Notes: generated from the letters alone by a model not told the origin. 64,000 nucleotides of DNA from Rhodococcus opacus (GCF_012396235.1 NZ_JAAXPA010000005.1:285781-349780), one strand, 5' to 3'; shown: positions 1-8,928, numbered from the stretch's first letter. Made by a program: numbers and translations.

Positions 1-986
1 CGGAGGAGTACGGCGGTCTCGGCGGCGACTACATCACGTACTGCCTCGGCATGGAGGAACTCGGCCGGGCGGACTCCGCGGTCCGGGGCATCGTGTCGGT
101 GTCGATGGGGCTGGTGGGCAAGGTCATCCTCTCGCACGGCACCGAGGATCAGAAGCACGAATGGCTGCCCCGCATCGCGTCCGGTGAGGCGCTCGCCTGC
201 TTCGGGCTCACCGAGCCGGACAACGGTTCCGACCCGGGCAATCTGAAGACCAAGGCGGTACGCAGCGGCGACGACTACGTCATCAACGGGTCCAAGATCT
301 TCATCACCAACGGCACGTGGGCGAAACTGTGCCTGGTGTTCGCGCGCACCGGAGGCCCTGGGCCCAAAGGGGTTTCGGCCTTTCTGGTTCCGACGGACAC
401 CCCGGGATTCGAATCGCGCGAGATCCGCGGAAAGCTCGGACTGCGCGGGCAGGCGACGGCCGAGTTGTCCTTCACGGACGTCCGCGTCCCCGCGAGTTGC
501 CTGCTCGGATCCGAGGGGCAGGGTTTCTCCATCGCGATGCACTCGCTGGACAAGGGTCGCGTGTCGGTGGGCGCGGGTTGCGTCGGAATCATCCAGGGCT
601 GCCTCGAGGCCGCCGTCGCCTATTCCCGCGAGCGCACGCAGTTCGACCGTCCGCTCGCCTCGTTCCAACTCGTGCAGGACCTGATCGCCGACATGTCCGT
701 CGACGCCGACGCGGGGCGGTTGCTCACCTGGCGGGCCGCCGACCTGATCGAGCGCGGTGAACCGTTCGGGACGGCCGCGTCGAAGGCGAAGTACTTCTGT
801 AGTGAGGCCGCGGTTCGCGCCGCCAACAACGCAGTACAGATCTTCGGTGGGTACGGGTACGTCGACGAATATCCCGTCGCCAAATACATGCGCGACGCGC
901 GGGTGATGACGCTCTACGAGGGCACCAGTCAGATCCAGAAGCTGCTGATCGGACGAGCGGAGACCGGGGTCGGCGCCTTCCTCTAG
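1..986 (+). CDS. acyl-CoA dehydrogenase (5' end outside window)
   Basis: FAD-dependent acyl-CoA dehydrogenase that introduces an alpha,beta double bond into an acyl-CoA. The reading frame is already open at base 3, so the start lies upstream. Visible family motifs are the middle-domain stretch ACFGLTEPDNGSD, the helix region ERTQFDRPLASFQ and the C-terminal YEGTSQIQK, whose Glu (918-920) sits where the MCAD-type catalytic base is. It precedes badI-like and badH-like genes, so it probably acts in the same alicyclic-acid/pimeloyl-CoA pathway, on either the ring CoA ester or the opened dicarboxylyl-CoA. The exact substrate cannot be read from sequence. Confidence 0.9.
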   Translation, partial: EEYGGLGGDYITYCLGMEELGRADSAVRGIVSVSMGLVGKVILSHGTEDQKHEWLPRIASGEALACFGLTEPDNGSDPGNLKTKAVRSGDDYVINGSKIFITNGTWAKLCLVFARTGGPGPKGVSAFLVPTDTPGFESREIRGKLGLRGQATAELSFTDVRVPASCLLGSEGQGFSIAMHSLDKGRVSVGAGCVGIIQGCLEAAVAYSRERTQFDRPLASFQLVQDLIADMSVDADAGRLLTWRAADLIERGEPFGTAASKAKYFCSEAAVRAANNAVQIFGGYGYVDEYPVAKYMRDARVMTLYEGTSQIQKLLIGRAETGVGAFL

Positions 987-1009
987 CACCACCGAGCGCC
1001 GGGTGACCC

Positions 1010-1046
1010 TTGACACACTCCATGATGTGAATATACGTTCATTCAC
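1010..1046 (+). promoter_or_regulatory. promoter with TetR-type operator
   Basis: TTGACA at 1010-1015 and TATACG at 1032-1037 (16 bp spacer) resemble a sigma-70 promoter. The -10 box lies inside an inverted repeat, GTGAATATACGTTCAT (1027-1042), followed by ATTCAC. Nearly the same 16-mer occurs at 5568-5583 before the tetR gene of this cluster, so this is a good candidate binding site for that repressor. A second palindrome, CACAAATTGTG, lies at 1061-1071. Binding is inferred. Confidence 0.6.
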
Positions 1047-1110
1047 AGAGAATGACGCTTCACAAATTGTGAACACCAGCTCATTGCAGACTCCCGAGAG
1101 AGGAATCACC

Positions 1111-1905
1111 GTGACCGACTACGAAGACATCACCTACGAGGTCGACGGCCCGGCTGCGGTCGTGACGATCAACCGCCCCGCGCGCTACAACGCCTTTCGT
1201 GGCAAGACCGTCGAGGAGCTGATCAAGGCCTTCCGCTCGGCGTGGGCCGACGACGCGGTGCAGGCGATCATCCTCACCGGTGCGGGGGAGAAGGCGTTCT
1301 GCACCGGAGGCGACGTCAAGCAGCGCGCGGAGACCGGCGACTACGGCCCGACCGAGAGTGGAATGTTCGAAATCGGCAACCTGCACAAGCTGATACGCGA
1401 CGTCCCCAAGCCCGTCATCGCCGCGGTGAACGGCATCGCTGTCGGCGGCGGCCACGTCCTCCACGTTCTCTGCGACCTCACCATCGCCTCCGAGACCGCG
1501 AAGTTCGGCCAGGCAGGTCCCCGCGTCGGCTCCTTCGACGCGGGCTTCGGGTCCGCCTTCCTGGCGCGAGTCGTCGGCGAGAAACGCGCCCGGGAAATCT
1601 GGTACCTCTGCCGCCAGTACGACGCGGTCACCGCCGAACGCTGGGGCCTGGTCAACTGGGTGGTCCCCGCCGACCGACTGCTCGACGAGGCCAAGGCCGT
1701 CGCCGCGGAGATCGCCGAGAAGAGCCCCACCACCCTGCGTTTCCTGAAGCAGTCGTTCAACGCCGACACCGATCACCAGGCCGGACTGAGCAACCTCGCG
1801 ATGTCCGCGCTGGACCTGTTCACGCACTCACCGGAGGGCCTCGAGGGGGCGGCGGCGTTCGCGGAGAAGCGCAAGCCCGATTTCAACAAATTCGTGAACG
1901 CCTGA
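1111..1905 (+). CDS. badI: BadI-like 2-ketocyclohexanecarboxyl-CoA hydrolase (crotonase fold)
   Basis: A 264-aa crotonase-superfamily protein. Besides generic crotonase motifs (AFCTGGDV; NGIAVGGGHVL) it carries the block GPRVGSFDAGFGSAFLARVV followed by GEKRAREIWYLC, typical of MenB and BadI rather than fatty-acid enoyl-CoA hydratases. The C-terminus (EKRKPDF) also matches BadI as I remember it. BadI hydrolytically opens 2-ketocyclohexane-1-carboxyl-CoA to pimeloyl-CoA. The start is the GTG at 1111, preceded by GAGAGAGG; an upstream GTG at 1003 would lie before the promoter. The next gene resembles badH, which makes the BadI substrate. MenB is the main alternative but no menaquinone genes are present. 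Confidence 0.8.
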   Translation: MTDYEDITYEVDGPAAVVTINRPARYNAFRGKTVEELIKAFRSAWADDAVQAIILTGAGEKAFCTGGDVKQRAETGDYGPTESGMFEIGNLHKLIRDVPKPVIAAVNGIAVGGGHVLHVLCDLTIASETAKFGQAGPRVGSFDAGFGSAFLARVVGEKRAREIWYLCRQYDAVTAERWGLVNWVVPADRLLDEAKAVAAEIAEKSPTTLRFLKQSFNADTDHQAGLSNLAMSALDLFTHSPEGLEGAAAFAEKRKPDFNKFVNA

Positions 1906-1934
1906 GTCCGACAGCACGGGAAGTGGGAAAAAGC

Positions 1935-2669
1935 ATGAGCAACAACATCGCAGTGGTCACCGGCGCAGGATCCGGCATCGGCCGGGCCATCGCCCTCGCG
2001 CTCGCCGAGCACGGCGACACGGTGGTCGTCGCCGACCTCGACCCGCAGGCCGCGGAGAAGACGGCAGCCGAACGGCCCGACCGGCTCATTCCGATGACCG
2101 TCGACGTCGCCGACCGGGCGCAGGTCGACGCCCTGCGCGACCGGGTGACGGCCGAGGTAGGCGTCGCGAACGTCCTCGTCAACGCGGCGGGGTGGGACCG
2201 CACCGATCAGTTCCTCAATGCCACTACCGAATTCGCCGAGAAGGTCGTCGCCATCAACTATCTCGGGCCCGTGCACATGTGCAGTGCATTCCTTCCCGGC
2301 ATGGTGGAGGCGGGTAACGGCGGGCGCGTCATCAATCTCGCGAGCGATGCGGGCCGTGTCGGCAGTGCGGGGGAGAGCATCTACGCCGGTGCGAAGGGGG
2401 GTGTGATCGCGCTGTCGAAGTCGCTCGCCCGTGAGATGGCCCGGTACGGGATCAACGTCAACTGCGTGTGCCCGGGCCCGACCGACACCCCGCTGTTCCA
2501 GGCGCAGCCGGAGAAGCTCAAAGAGTCTCTGGTGAAGGCCATTCCGTTCCGGCGGCTCGCCCGCCCGGAGGAAGTGGCGGCGCCGGTCCTGTTCTTCGCG
2601 TCCGAATCCGCGTCGTTCATCACGGGCCAGGTGATCAGCGTCAGCGGTGGCCTCACCATGGCCGGCTGA
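1935..2669 (+). CDS. badH: BadH-like 2-hydroxycyclohexanecarboxyl-CoA dehydrogenase (SDR)
   Basis: A 244-aa classical short-chain dehydrogenase. It shows the cofactor motif TGAGSGIG, the NAAG motif (VNAAGWDRTD), the catalytic Ser region (INLASDAGRVGS) and YAGAKGG with the Tyr-x-x-x-Lys pair. The C-terminal FITGQVISVSGGLTMAG is very close to the tail of BadH as I recall it. Expected reaction: NAD-dependent oxidation of 2-hydroxycyclohexane-1-carboxyl-CoA to the 2-keto ester used by the BadI-like enzyme just upstream. The ATG at 1935 fits SDR length. It sits 29 bp after badI and 25 bp before the ligase gene, so it is in one operon. Confidence 0.78.
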   Translation: MSNNIAVVTGAGSGIGRAIALALAEHGDTVVVADLDPQAAEKTAAERPDRLIPMTVDVADRAQVDALRDRVTAEVGVANVLVNAAGWDRTDQFLNATTEFAEKVVAINYLGPVHMCSAFLPGMVEAGNGGRVINLASDAGRVGSAGESIYAGAKGGVIALSKSLAREMARYGINVNCVCPGPTDTPLFQAQPEKLKESLVKAIPFRRLARPEEVAAPVLFFASESASFITGQVISVSGGLTMAG

Positions 2670-2694
2670 CCGGCACCGAGACGGAGGACTCATC

Positions 2695-4374
2695 ATGACG
2701 TACACATACGACGCCCACGCCTATCGTCAGTACTTCGAGCACGATTTCACCTATCTGAACGGCTTCCGGCGCAACACCCACCGGTACGCCGATCGACTCG
2801 CGATGCAGTCCCCGTCGACCGGCGAGAGCTGGACGTACGCCGAACTCGGCGATCGCGTCGACCGGCTCGCCACCGGGCTTGCCCGCGCCGGCGTCGCACC
2901 AGGCGATGTCGTGGCCTACCAGTTGTTCAACGGTTCCGAATTCGCCCAGCTGTACCTGGCCGGGCAGGCCTGCGGCGCGGTCGGAGCGCCGATGAACTTC
3001 CGGCTCGCGTCCGGGGAGACGGCGGTCATCCTCGACGCGAACCGCCCCATGGTGTTCGTCTACGACACCGAGATCGGCGAGATGGTGCGGGATGCCTTGT
3101 CGCGCTCCACACACAAGCCCGCGCTCGTCGTTGCCGTCGGACCCGGAGAACCACTGCCGGGAAACGGTTTCGAGGTGATTCGCTTCGACGAACTTGTGGC
3201 CGAGTCGGCCTCACCGCCGGACGTGAGTCGCACGGTGTGGGACGAAACCACACGGCTGTTCACGTCCGGAACCACCGGCATGCCCAAGGGTGTTCCGCTG
3301 AACAGCATGATCGAGATCTTCAGCGCCCACGACGTGATCATGCACTTCCCGCTGACAGCGGAAGACAAGACACTGAACATGACTCCGTGGTTCCACCGCG
3401 GCGGGCTGTACTGTGCCGGGCCGAATCCCACGTTCTATCTCGGTGCCTCGCTGGTGGCGCAGCGCAGCTTCGACGCCGAGGTCACCCTCGACTACGTCGA
3501 GGAATACGGGCTGACGTTCCTGATCGGTGCCCCGACCAACCTGGCGGTGCTCGCTCGCGCACAGGAGGAGAAGCCCCGGGACCTGTCGACCCTCAACGGC
3601 ATCGTGACGATGGGTGCGCCACTCGAACGGGAAGCGGCACTGCACTATCAGAAGGTGCTGAATCCTCGCATCTTCAACGGGTACGGCAGCACCGAAGGGT
3701 TCTGGAACACCTTCCTCCGGCCCATCGATCTGCCGGAGATGGCCGGGACCGCCGGGCGGGCCTGCATCGACGACGACGTCGCCGTGGTCCGGCTGTTCGA
3801 CGACCGCCTCGCCGACGCTCACGAGACGGTCGCCAAGGACGGAACCGAGATCGGTGAGGTCATCGTCCGCTCACCGAAAGGCGCCAACGCCTACTTCGAT
3901 GCCCCGGAGCAGGAGAAACGGAAGTTCCGGAACGGCTGGCTCCACATCGGTGATCTGGCCACGTGGGACGACGAGGAGTTCGTGACGATCGTCGGCCGCA
4001 AGGACGACATGCTCCTGTCCGGCGGCGAGAACGTGCACCCCGTGCAGATCGAGGAAGCACTGGGCGGGCACCCGTCGGTCACGGATTCGCTGGTGGTCGG
4101 GGTTCCCGACGACAAGTGGGGGCAGATCGTCGTCGCCTACGTCGTCACCACCGCACCGGTCCCGTCCGCGGACGATCTGGACGACTTCTGCCGCAGACAC
4201 CCGATGCTCTCGCAGTTCAAGCGCCCCCGGGCCTACCGTTTCGTGGAGTCACTCCCCGTGTCGGCGACGGGAAAGAAGGTGCACTACAAGGCCACCGGCA
4301 CCGCGCGCCGGGAGTTCGAGAGCGGGGCGTTCGTCGTTCCGAGTGCCCGCGGATCCCACACCACCGGCTCGTAA
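2695..4374 (+). CDS. aliA: AMP-forming acyl-CoA ligase, AliA-like
   Basis: A 559-aa ANL-superfamily ligase. Motifs: P-loop TSGTTGMPKGVPL (about residues 188-200), NGYGSTEGFW (A5), GWLHIGDLATWDDE (A7), GRKDDMLLSGGENV (A8) and the C-terminal SATGKK with the adenylation lysine. It activates a carboxylic acid to its CoA thioester through an acyl-AMP. The start ATG at 2695 follows ACGGAGGA at 2681-2688. Lying between badH-like and acyl-CoA dehydrogenase genes, the natural candidate substrate is cyclohexanecarboxylate, the AliA reaction. Fatty or aromatic acids remain possible, since ANL substrate choice cannot be read reliably from motifs. Confidence 0.7.
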   Translation: MTYTYDAHAYRQYFEHDFTYLNGFRRNTHRYADRLAMQSPSTGESWTYAELGDRVDRLATGLARAGVAPGDVVAYQLFNGSEFAQLYLAGQACGAVGAPMNFRLASGETAVILDANRPMVFVYDTEIGEMVRDALSRSTHKPALVVAVGPGEPLPGNGFEVIRFDELVAESASPPDVSRTVWDETTRLFTSGTTGMPKGVPLNSMIEIFSAHDVIMHFPLTAEDKTLNMTPWFHRGGLYCAGPNPTFYLGASLVAQRSFDAEVTLDYVEEYGLTFLIGAPTNLAVLARAQEEKPRDLSTLNGIVTMGAPLEREAALHYQKVLNPRIFNGYGSTEGFWNTFLRPIDLPEMAGTAGRACIDDDVAVVRLFDDRLADAHETVAKDGTEIGEVIVRSPKGANAYFDAPEQEKRKFRNGWLHIGDLATWDDEEFVTIVGRKDDMLLSGGENVHPVQIEEALGGHPSVTDSLVVGVPDDKWGQIVVAYVVTTAPVPSADDLDDFCRRHPMLSQFKRPRAYRFVESLPVSATGKKVHYKATGTARREFESGAFVVPSARGSHTTGS

Positions 4375-4385
4375 AGGACACCGTG

Positions 4386-5528
4386 ATGACCATCGAATTC
4401 GAGTCCGAGCACCACCAGTTCCGGGACAGTGTCCGCAGCTTCGTGCGCGAGCGGATCGTCCCGAGGCACGAGCAGTGGGAGAGCGAAAGCTGCCTCGACC
4501 CGGCACTGTTCACCGACGCGGGTAAGCAGGGGCTGCTCGGCTTCCCGGTTCCCGAAGCCTACGGCGGCCCCGGCGTCGAGGACTTCCGCTACAACGCGAT
4601 CGTCGTCGACGAGGTCAATCGGGCGGGTGCCGCCGCCGCGGGCATCGCATTCTCTCTGCAGAACGACGTCGTGCTGCCGTACCTGACGGACATGACGACC
4701 GAGGAGCAGAAGGCGCGCTGGCTTCCCGGAACCGTCACCGGTGAGACGATTCTCGGCATCGCGATGACGGAGCCGGGCACCGGCAGTGACCTCACCGGGA
4801 TCCGCACCACGGCAGTGCGCGACGGCGACCATTACGTGGTGAACGGCAGCAAGACGTTCATCTCCAACGGTCAGAACGGCACGCTCTTCGTCGTCGCCGT
4901 GCGCATGTCGGCAGACAAGCACAAGGGGCTGTCGCTGCTCGTCGTCGAATCCGGCACGCCGGGATTCTCCCGGGGCCGCAATCTGGAGAAGATCGGGCTG
5001 CACGCCCAGGACACGAGCGAGCTGACGTTCGCCGACATGCGCGTGCCGGTGGCCAACCTCCTCGGCGAGGAGGGGCAGGGTTTCTATCAACTCGTCCACA
5101 ATCTGCCGCAGGAACGCCTCTCGCTGTCCGTCGGCGCGGTCGCGGCCGCCGAGGGAGTGCTCGAGCAGACCCTGGAATATGTGAAGGAACGCAGCGCCTT
5201 CGGAAAGCCGATCGCCGGTCTCCAGAACACCCAGTTCGTTCTCGCGGAGCTGGCCACGGAACTCGATCTGGCCCGGACCTATCTCGACGACTGCATCCGG
5301 CAGCACGTCCGCGGAGAACTGACCCCGGCCCGTGCGGCGCGGCTCAAGTGGTGGACCACCGAACTGCAGGTTCGCGTGGCCGACCGGTGCCTGCAACTGC
5401 ACGGCGGGTACGGATACATGCGTGAATATGCGGTGGCGCGTGCGTTCGTGGACGCTCGGATCCAGACGATCTACGGCGGTACCACCGAGATCATGAAGAC
5501 CATCGTCGCGAAGGATCTCGGGATCTGA
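4386..5528 (+). CDS. acyl-CoA dehydrogenase, long-chain/AliB-like
   Basis: A 380-aa acyl-CoA dehydrogenase. Motifs: GIAMTEPGTGSD, LPQERLSLSVGA, KERSAFGKPI and IYGGTTEIMK. The last has Gly where MCAD-type enzymes have the catalytic Glu; as in LCAD/IVD-type members the base is then expected in helix G, where QER supplies a Glu. So this is a different subclass from the enzyme at 1-986, not a dead enzyme. The ATG at 4386 is preceded by AAAGGA at 4373-4378, just after the ligase stop. By position it corresponds to AliB (cyclohexanecarboxyl-CoA to cyclohexenecarboxyl-CoA), which I infer but cannot prove. Confidence 0.85.
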   Translation: MTIEFESEHHQFRDSVRSFVRERIVPRHEQWESESCLDPALFTDAGKQGLLGFPVPEAYGGPGVEDFRYNAIVVDEVNRAGAAAAGIAFSLQNDVVLPYLTDMTTEEQKARWLPGTVTGETILGIAMTEPGTGSDLTGIRTTAVRDGDHYVVNGSKTFISNGQNGTLFVVAVRMSADKHKGLSLLVVESGTPGFSRGRNLEKIGLHAQDTSELTFADMRVPVANLLGEEGQGFYQLVHNLPQERLSLSVGAVAAAEGVLEQTLEYVKERSAFGKPIAGLQNTQFVLAELATELDLARTYLDDCIRQHVRGELTPARAARLKWWTTELQVRVADRCLQLHGGYGYMREYAVARAFVDARIQTIYGGTTEIMKTIVAKDLGI

Positions 5529-5567
5529 CGCGGGCCGGACTGCGGTTCCGGCCCCGCGCGGGATACT

Positions 5568-5583
5568 GTGAATACTCGTTCAC
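5568..5583. promoter_or_regulatory. TetR-type operator upstream of tetR gene
   Basis: GTGAATACTCGTTCAC, an imperfect inverted repeat 35 bp before the tetR start. It matches the 16-mer at 1027-1042 before badI (GTGAATATACGTTCAT) at 13 of 16 positions. Two near-identical sites flanking the gene set are what an autoregulated local repressor would give. Confidence 0.55.
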
Positions 5584-5617
5584 CGCAGGTTCTGCCAGCA
5601 AGGAGAGGTCATCTGTC

Positions 5618-6280
5618 ATGGCGAAGGACACGTCCGCCCTTCCACTCGACGAAGCCGTCCGCGCCGTCCGTGTCAGCTCGCGGCGACGTCAGGTGCTCGA
5701 CGCCGCGGTCACGGTGATGCAGCGGACCGGCTTCCACCAGATGTCCATGCAGGCGCTGGCCGACGAGGCACAGGTGAGCGTCGGGCTGATCTACAAATAC
5801 TTCGGCGGCAAGGAGGACATCCTCCTCGCCACGATCGTCGACATCCTCGACGCCTTCCGCGATCAGCTCGAGCCCGCGATGGACGCAGCGGGAACCGACC
5901 CCGTCGAGCGGCTGGTGGCCGGGTTCCGGCGCTATGTCGAGATCGTCGACGAGAATCTGGATGCCGTCGTGCTGACGTATCGGGAGAGCCGGACGCTCGA
6001 CCAGGACGGGCGTGAGCGGATCAAGGAACTCGAGGTGGCGACGTCCAAGCCGCTCCACGACGCCCTCGACGCCGCGATCGCCGCGGGCATCGCGAGCGAT
6101 CTCGACGTCGATCTGACGACGTTCGACATGATGATGCTCGCGCACGGGTGGGCGCTCAAGCACTGGCATTTCGCGTCCCGCTACACGGTGGACCAATACA
6201 TCACGGCGCAAACACGATTCATTCTCCGCACCGTGCTGTCGGACCGGAGCGGCGCGAAGTACCGACACCTGACGGAGTGA
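5618..6280 (+). CDS. TetR/AcrR-family transcriptional regulator
   Basis: A 220-aa TetR-type repressor: an N-terminal helix-turn-helix at about residues 22-68 (VSVGLIYKYFGGKEDIL is the recognition-helix/YxYF block) and a C-terminal helical ligand-binding half. The start ATG follows AAGGAGAGG at 5600-5608. It ends the alicyclic-acid cluster in the same orientation. The operator-like repeats at 5568 and 1027 suggest it controls itself and the badI operon, probably released by a CoA ester; the ligand is a guess. Confidence 0.9.
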   Translation: MAKDTSALPLDEAVRAVRVSSRRRQVLDAAVTVMQRTGFHQMSMQALADEAQVSVGLIYKYFGGKEDILLATIVDILDAFRDQLEPAMDAAGTDPVERLVAGFRRYVEIVDENLDAVVLTYRESRTLDQDGRERIKELEVATSKPLHDALDAAIAAGIASDLDVDLTTFDMMMLAHGWALKHWHFASRYTVDQYITAQTRFILRTVLSDRSGAKYRHLTE

Positions 6281-6299
6281 CCGCGCATACGCTGACCAA

Positions 6300-6899
6300 A
6301 TGACCAGATGGCGGTTCGACGGGGAGATCACGGGCCTGGGCACCGGCTCGGGCGTGCGCATCGTCGTCGGACACTGGTCGCGATCACCGCTCGGTGAGTT
6401 CACGGATGTCATGGTCGAACTCGCGGACGGTCACCGCGTGCTGCTCGCCCCGTCGGAGGTGGTCCGCGACTTCGTCACCGCGACGTACGTCTTCGACGAG
6501 ACCGTGATCGCGTCCGTCCGGTGCTCGCGGTCCGGCGGCAGCCGGACCGTCGAGGGCGGGGACCTGCGCGTGAGTTTCGAGCTCGGCGCCCGCACCACGC
6601 TCGGACGATTGCTGAACCTGATCCCGCGGGCGCTCGCGAGTGCACCGTGGTTCTGTGTGGTCAGCGACCCGATCGCCCGTGTCGTTCTCTGTGGTGTGCG
6701 TACCCGCGGCACCGCAGGCAACGGGCGCCGAGAGTACTACGGCGCCGTCGATCAGCGGCGGGTGGTGGGAATGTCCGCATCCTGGCGCGGCCGGGACCTC
6801 GGCGCGCTGCAGCCGGTGGATCCGCCCGTCCGATTCGGGTTCGGCTCGACCCCGCGGACCCCGGCTGCCACGTCGATCGTCACCACGATCGTCGACTAG
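6300..6899 (+). CDS. conserved hypothetical protein
   Basis: A 199-aa protein with no family I can name. It is beta-rich and soluble, without signal peptide or membrane segment. It has one Trp-rich N-terminal strand (MTRWRFDGEI) and a middle region with Arg/Gly-rich turns. Codon use is typical of the neighbours, so it is probably a real gene. It follows tetR by 19 bp and overlaps the 3' end of the convergent small gene at 6896. Confidence 0.6.
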   Translation: MTRWRFDGEITGLGTGSGVRIVVGHWSRSPLGEFTDVMVELADGHRVLLAPSEVVRDFVTATYVFDETVIASVRCSRSGGSRTVEGGDLRVSFELGARTTLGRLLNLIPRALASAPWFCVVSDPIARVVLCGVRTRGTAGNGRREYYGAVDQRRVVGMSASWRGRDLGALQPVDPPVRFGFGSTPRTPAATSIVTTIVD

Positions 6900-7129
6900 T
6901 CGAAGAGGGTGGGGGCCTCTCCCGGCTGTTCGCGGTCGGCCGGTTCGACCTCGCCGGCCGGGCTCGTCGCCTTGTGCACCACGGACAGGGCCGTCGTCCG
7001 GACCGAGAGCCGATGGCCGTCGGGATGCTGCAGCGAGGCCATGCCCTTGCTGAGCTCGACCACCAGCCAGGGACCGGCGTGACCGGACGCCTGCACCAGA
7101 TCACCCACCTGTATCTGTACGGCTACCAC
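6896..7129 (-). CDS. small conserved hypothetical protein, SH3-like
   Basis: A 77-aa soluble protein. Its N-terminal half (VQIQVGDLVQASGHAGPW and the following strand) reads like a small SH3/KOW-type beta barrel, and the acidic C-terminal tail looks disordered. GTG start at 7129. It overlaps the 3' end of the gene at 6300 by 4 bp, tail to tail. No function can be assigned. Confidence 0.5.
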   Translation of the reverse strand: MVAVQIQVGDLVQASGHAGPWLVVELSKGMASLQHPDGHRLSVRTTALSVVHKATSPAGEVEPADREQPGEAPTLFD

Positions 7130-7215
7130 CGCTTCCTCCCAAGGTTTACTGCATCGGCCTGTGCCCAGCGTAGCGACATCGGCGGGTGTCAGCCGAGTGA
7201 CGGGAACTCGGTCGG

Positions 7216-8928
7216 ATGAGACCGGACCGGCAGCTCGATATGATGCTCATCGAGGTCTGTCCGAGTACTCCACGACTGATCCGAGCATGCACGATGACGC
7301 GAAAGTGGTCACGGCGGTCACATGGAGCCCTGTCGCGGCGCGGCGCGGAGGCCCCCTGGGCGGCTTTCGACGCGGACGCGCACCAGATGCCTGCGCGTCT
7401 GATATCGCTGCTGGTGCGTCCGACGACCCCGCCGTTGTGGTTGGGGATCGTGGTCGCCGCCACCGTGATCACCGTGGAAACCGTTGTGGTGCATCAGCTG
7501 GACAAGGTAGCGCCGCAAAATGCATTCGGTGCGGTGTTCCTGCTCGGAGTTCTGGTGGTCTCGGCTCGGTGGGGATTTGCGCTGTCGGTAATGACGACTC
7601 TGGTGAGCGCGTTCGTCTACGTCTACTTTCACCTTCAGGTGGCGGGGACCCTGCTTCCGGCCAAAGCCGGCGACTGGGTGGCCATCGTGGTCTTCCTGCC
7701 GGTCGCTCTGGTGGCCAACCTCATGGCGGGCCAGGCCAGATTGCGTACCGCGGAAGCGGTTCTGCGCCGCCGGGAGGCGGAGGCGAGCCGGGACGAGCTC
7801 GCGATCCTCGCCGAACACCAAGCCGCACTACGTCGGGTGGCGACGTTGACGGCGCGTGGGGTGAGCCCCTCGGAGGTGTTCACGGCGGTGGCCGAAGAAC
7901 TCGCGCTCTGGCTGCATGTGGTCGACGCCGTGTTGCTTCGCTACGAGGGAGACGGCACAGGGACGTTGGTCGCCGTTCGATACGAGCCGGGGGAAACTCG
8001 GATGCCCGTCACCGGAGACAGGATCTCGACGGAGGGCGACGACGTCGGGGCGATCGTCTTGCGCACCGGCCACGGCGCCAGGATCGACAACCACGAAGAT
8101 GTCGGTGGGGCAGTTGCTACCCGCATTCGTGCCGAGGGCTTCGGGTCGATCGTGGGAGTCCCGATCGTCGTGGACAAACGGGTGTGGGGCGCGGCGATCG
8201 TCGGATCGCGGCGCACCGAGCCGCTGCCCGCGGACACCGAGGTCCGACTCGGTGACTTCGCCGATCTCGTCGCGACCGCGATCGCCAATGCGGCGACCCG
8301 TGCCGAACTGATCGCCTCGCGGGCCAGGATCATCACGGCAACCGACGAGGCCCGGCGTCGCCTGGAACGTGACCTGCACGACGGGGCCCAGCAGCGGCTG
8401 GTGTCGCTGGGACTGGAGGTGCGGATGGCGGAGGCGTCGGTGCCGGCCGAGTGGGGGGACGTGCGCGAGCAGTTGTCGGCCATCGCCTCGGGGCTCACGG
8501 GTGTGTCGGAGGATCTGCGGGAACTCTCGCACGGGATCCATCCGGCGATCCTGTCGAAGGGCGGGCTGGGATCGGCGGTGCGGACGCTGGCTCGTCGTTC
8601 CGCAGTCCCCGTTGCTCTCGACGTCGCGATCGAGGGCCGGTTCTCCGAATCGGTCGAGGTAGCCGCCTACTATGTGGTCGCCGAGGCGCTCACCAACGCC
8701 GCCAAACACGCCCACGCCTCCGAGGTGGATGTGTCCCTGCGGGCGGAGGACGGCACTCTGCACCTGGTGATCGGGGACGACGGCGTCGGCGGCGCCTCGT
8801 CCGGTGCGGGCTCCGGCCTCATCGGACTACAGGACCGTGTGGAGGCCCTTGGCGGCCACATGCTGATCACGAGTCCCCCCGGTCACGGGACCATGCTGGA
8901 CATCACCATCCCGGTCGCCGACGAGTGA
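7216..8928 (+). CDS. sensor histidine kinase with GAF domain (NarX/DesK type)
   Basis: A protein of up to 570 aa with four predicted membrane segments (about residues 75-172, KdpD/DUF4118-like), a GAF domain (about 205-362), a HisKA_3 dimerisation helix with phospho-acceptor His388 in ERDLHDGAQQRL, and a C-terminal HATPase (NAAKHAHA, GDDGVGG, GSGLIGL). It would phosphorylate NarL-type response regulators. The start is uncertain: 7216, 7294 and 7387 all keep the membrane part. Immediately downstream are a receiver-only protein and, convergent, a kinase/response-regulator fusion, which are its likely partners. Confidence 0.88.
   Translation: MRPDRQLDMMLIEVCPSTPRLIRACTMTRKWSRRSHGALSRRGAEAPWAAFDADAHQMPARLISLLVRPTTPPLWLGIVVAATVITVETVVVHQLDKVAPQNAFGAVFLLGVLVVSARWGFALSVMTTLVSAFVYVYFHLQVAGTLLPAKAGDWVAIVVFLPVALVANLMAGQARLRTAEAVLRRREAEASRDELAILAEHQAALRRVATLTARGVSPSEVFTAVAEELALWLHVVDAVLLRYEGDGTGTLVAVRYEPGETRMPVTGDRISTEGDDVGAIVLRTGHGARIDNHEDVGGAVATRIRAEGFGSIVGVPIVVDKRVWGAAIVGSRRTEPLPADTEVRLGDFADLVATAIANAATRAELIASRARIITATDEARRRLERDLHDGAQQRLVSLGLEVRMAEASVPAEWGDVREQLSAIASGLTGVSEDLRELSHGIHPAILSKGGLGSAVRTLARRSAVPVALDVAIEGRFSESVEVAAYYVVAEALTNAAKHAHASEVDVSLRAEDGTLHLVIGDDGVGGASSGAGSGLIGLQDRVEALGGHMLITSPPGHGTMLDITIPVADE

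Noticed and set aside
5461..5528. Loss of catalytic Glu in the second acyl-CoA dehydrogenase (IYGGT instead of YEGT)
   Set aside because: LCAD/IVD-type members normally have Gly here and place the base in helix G, where QER is present.
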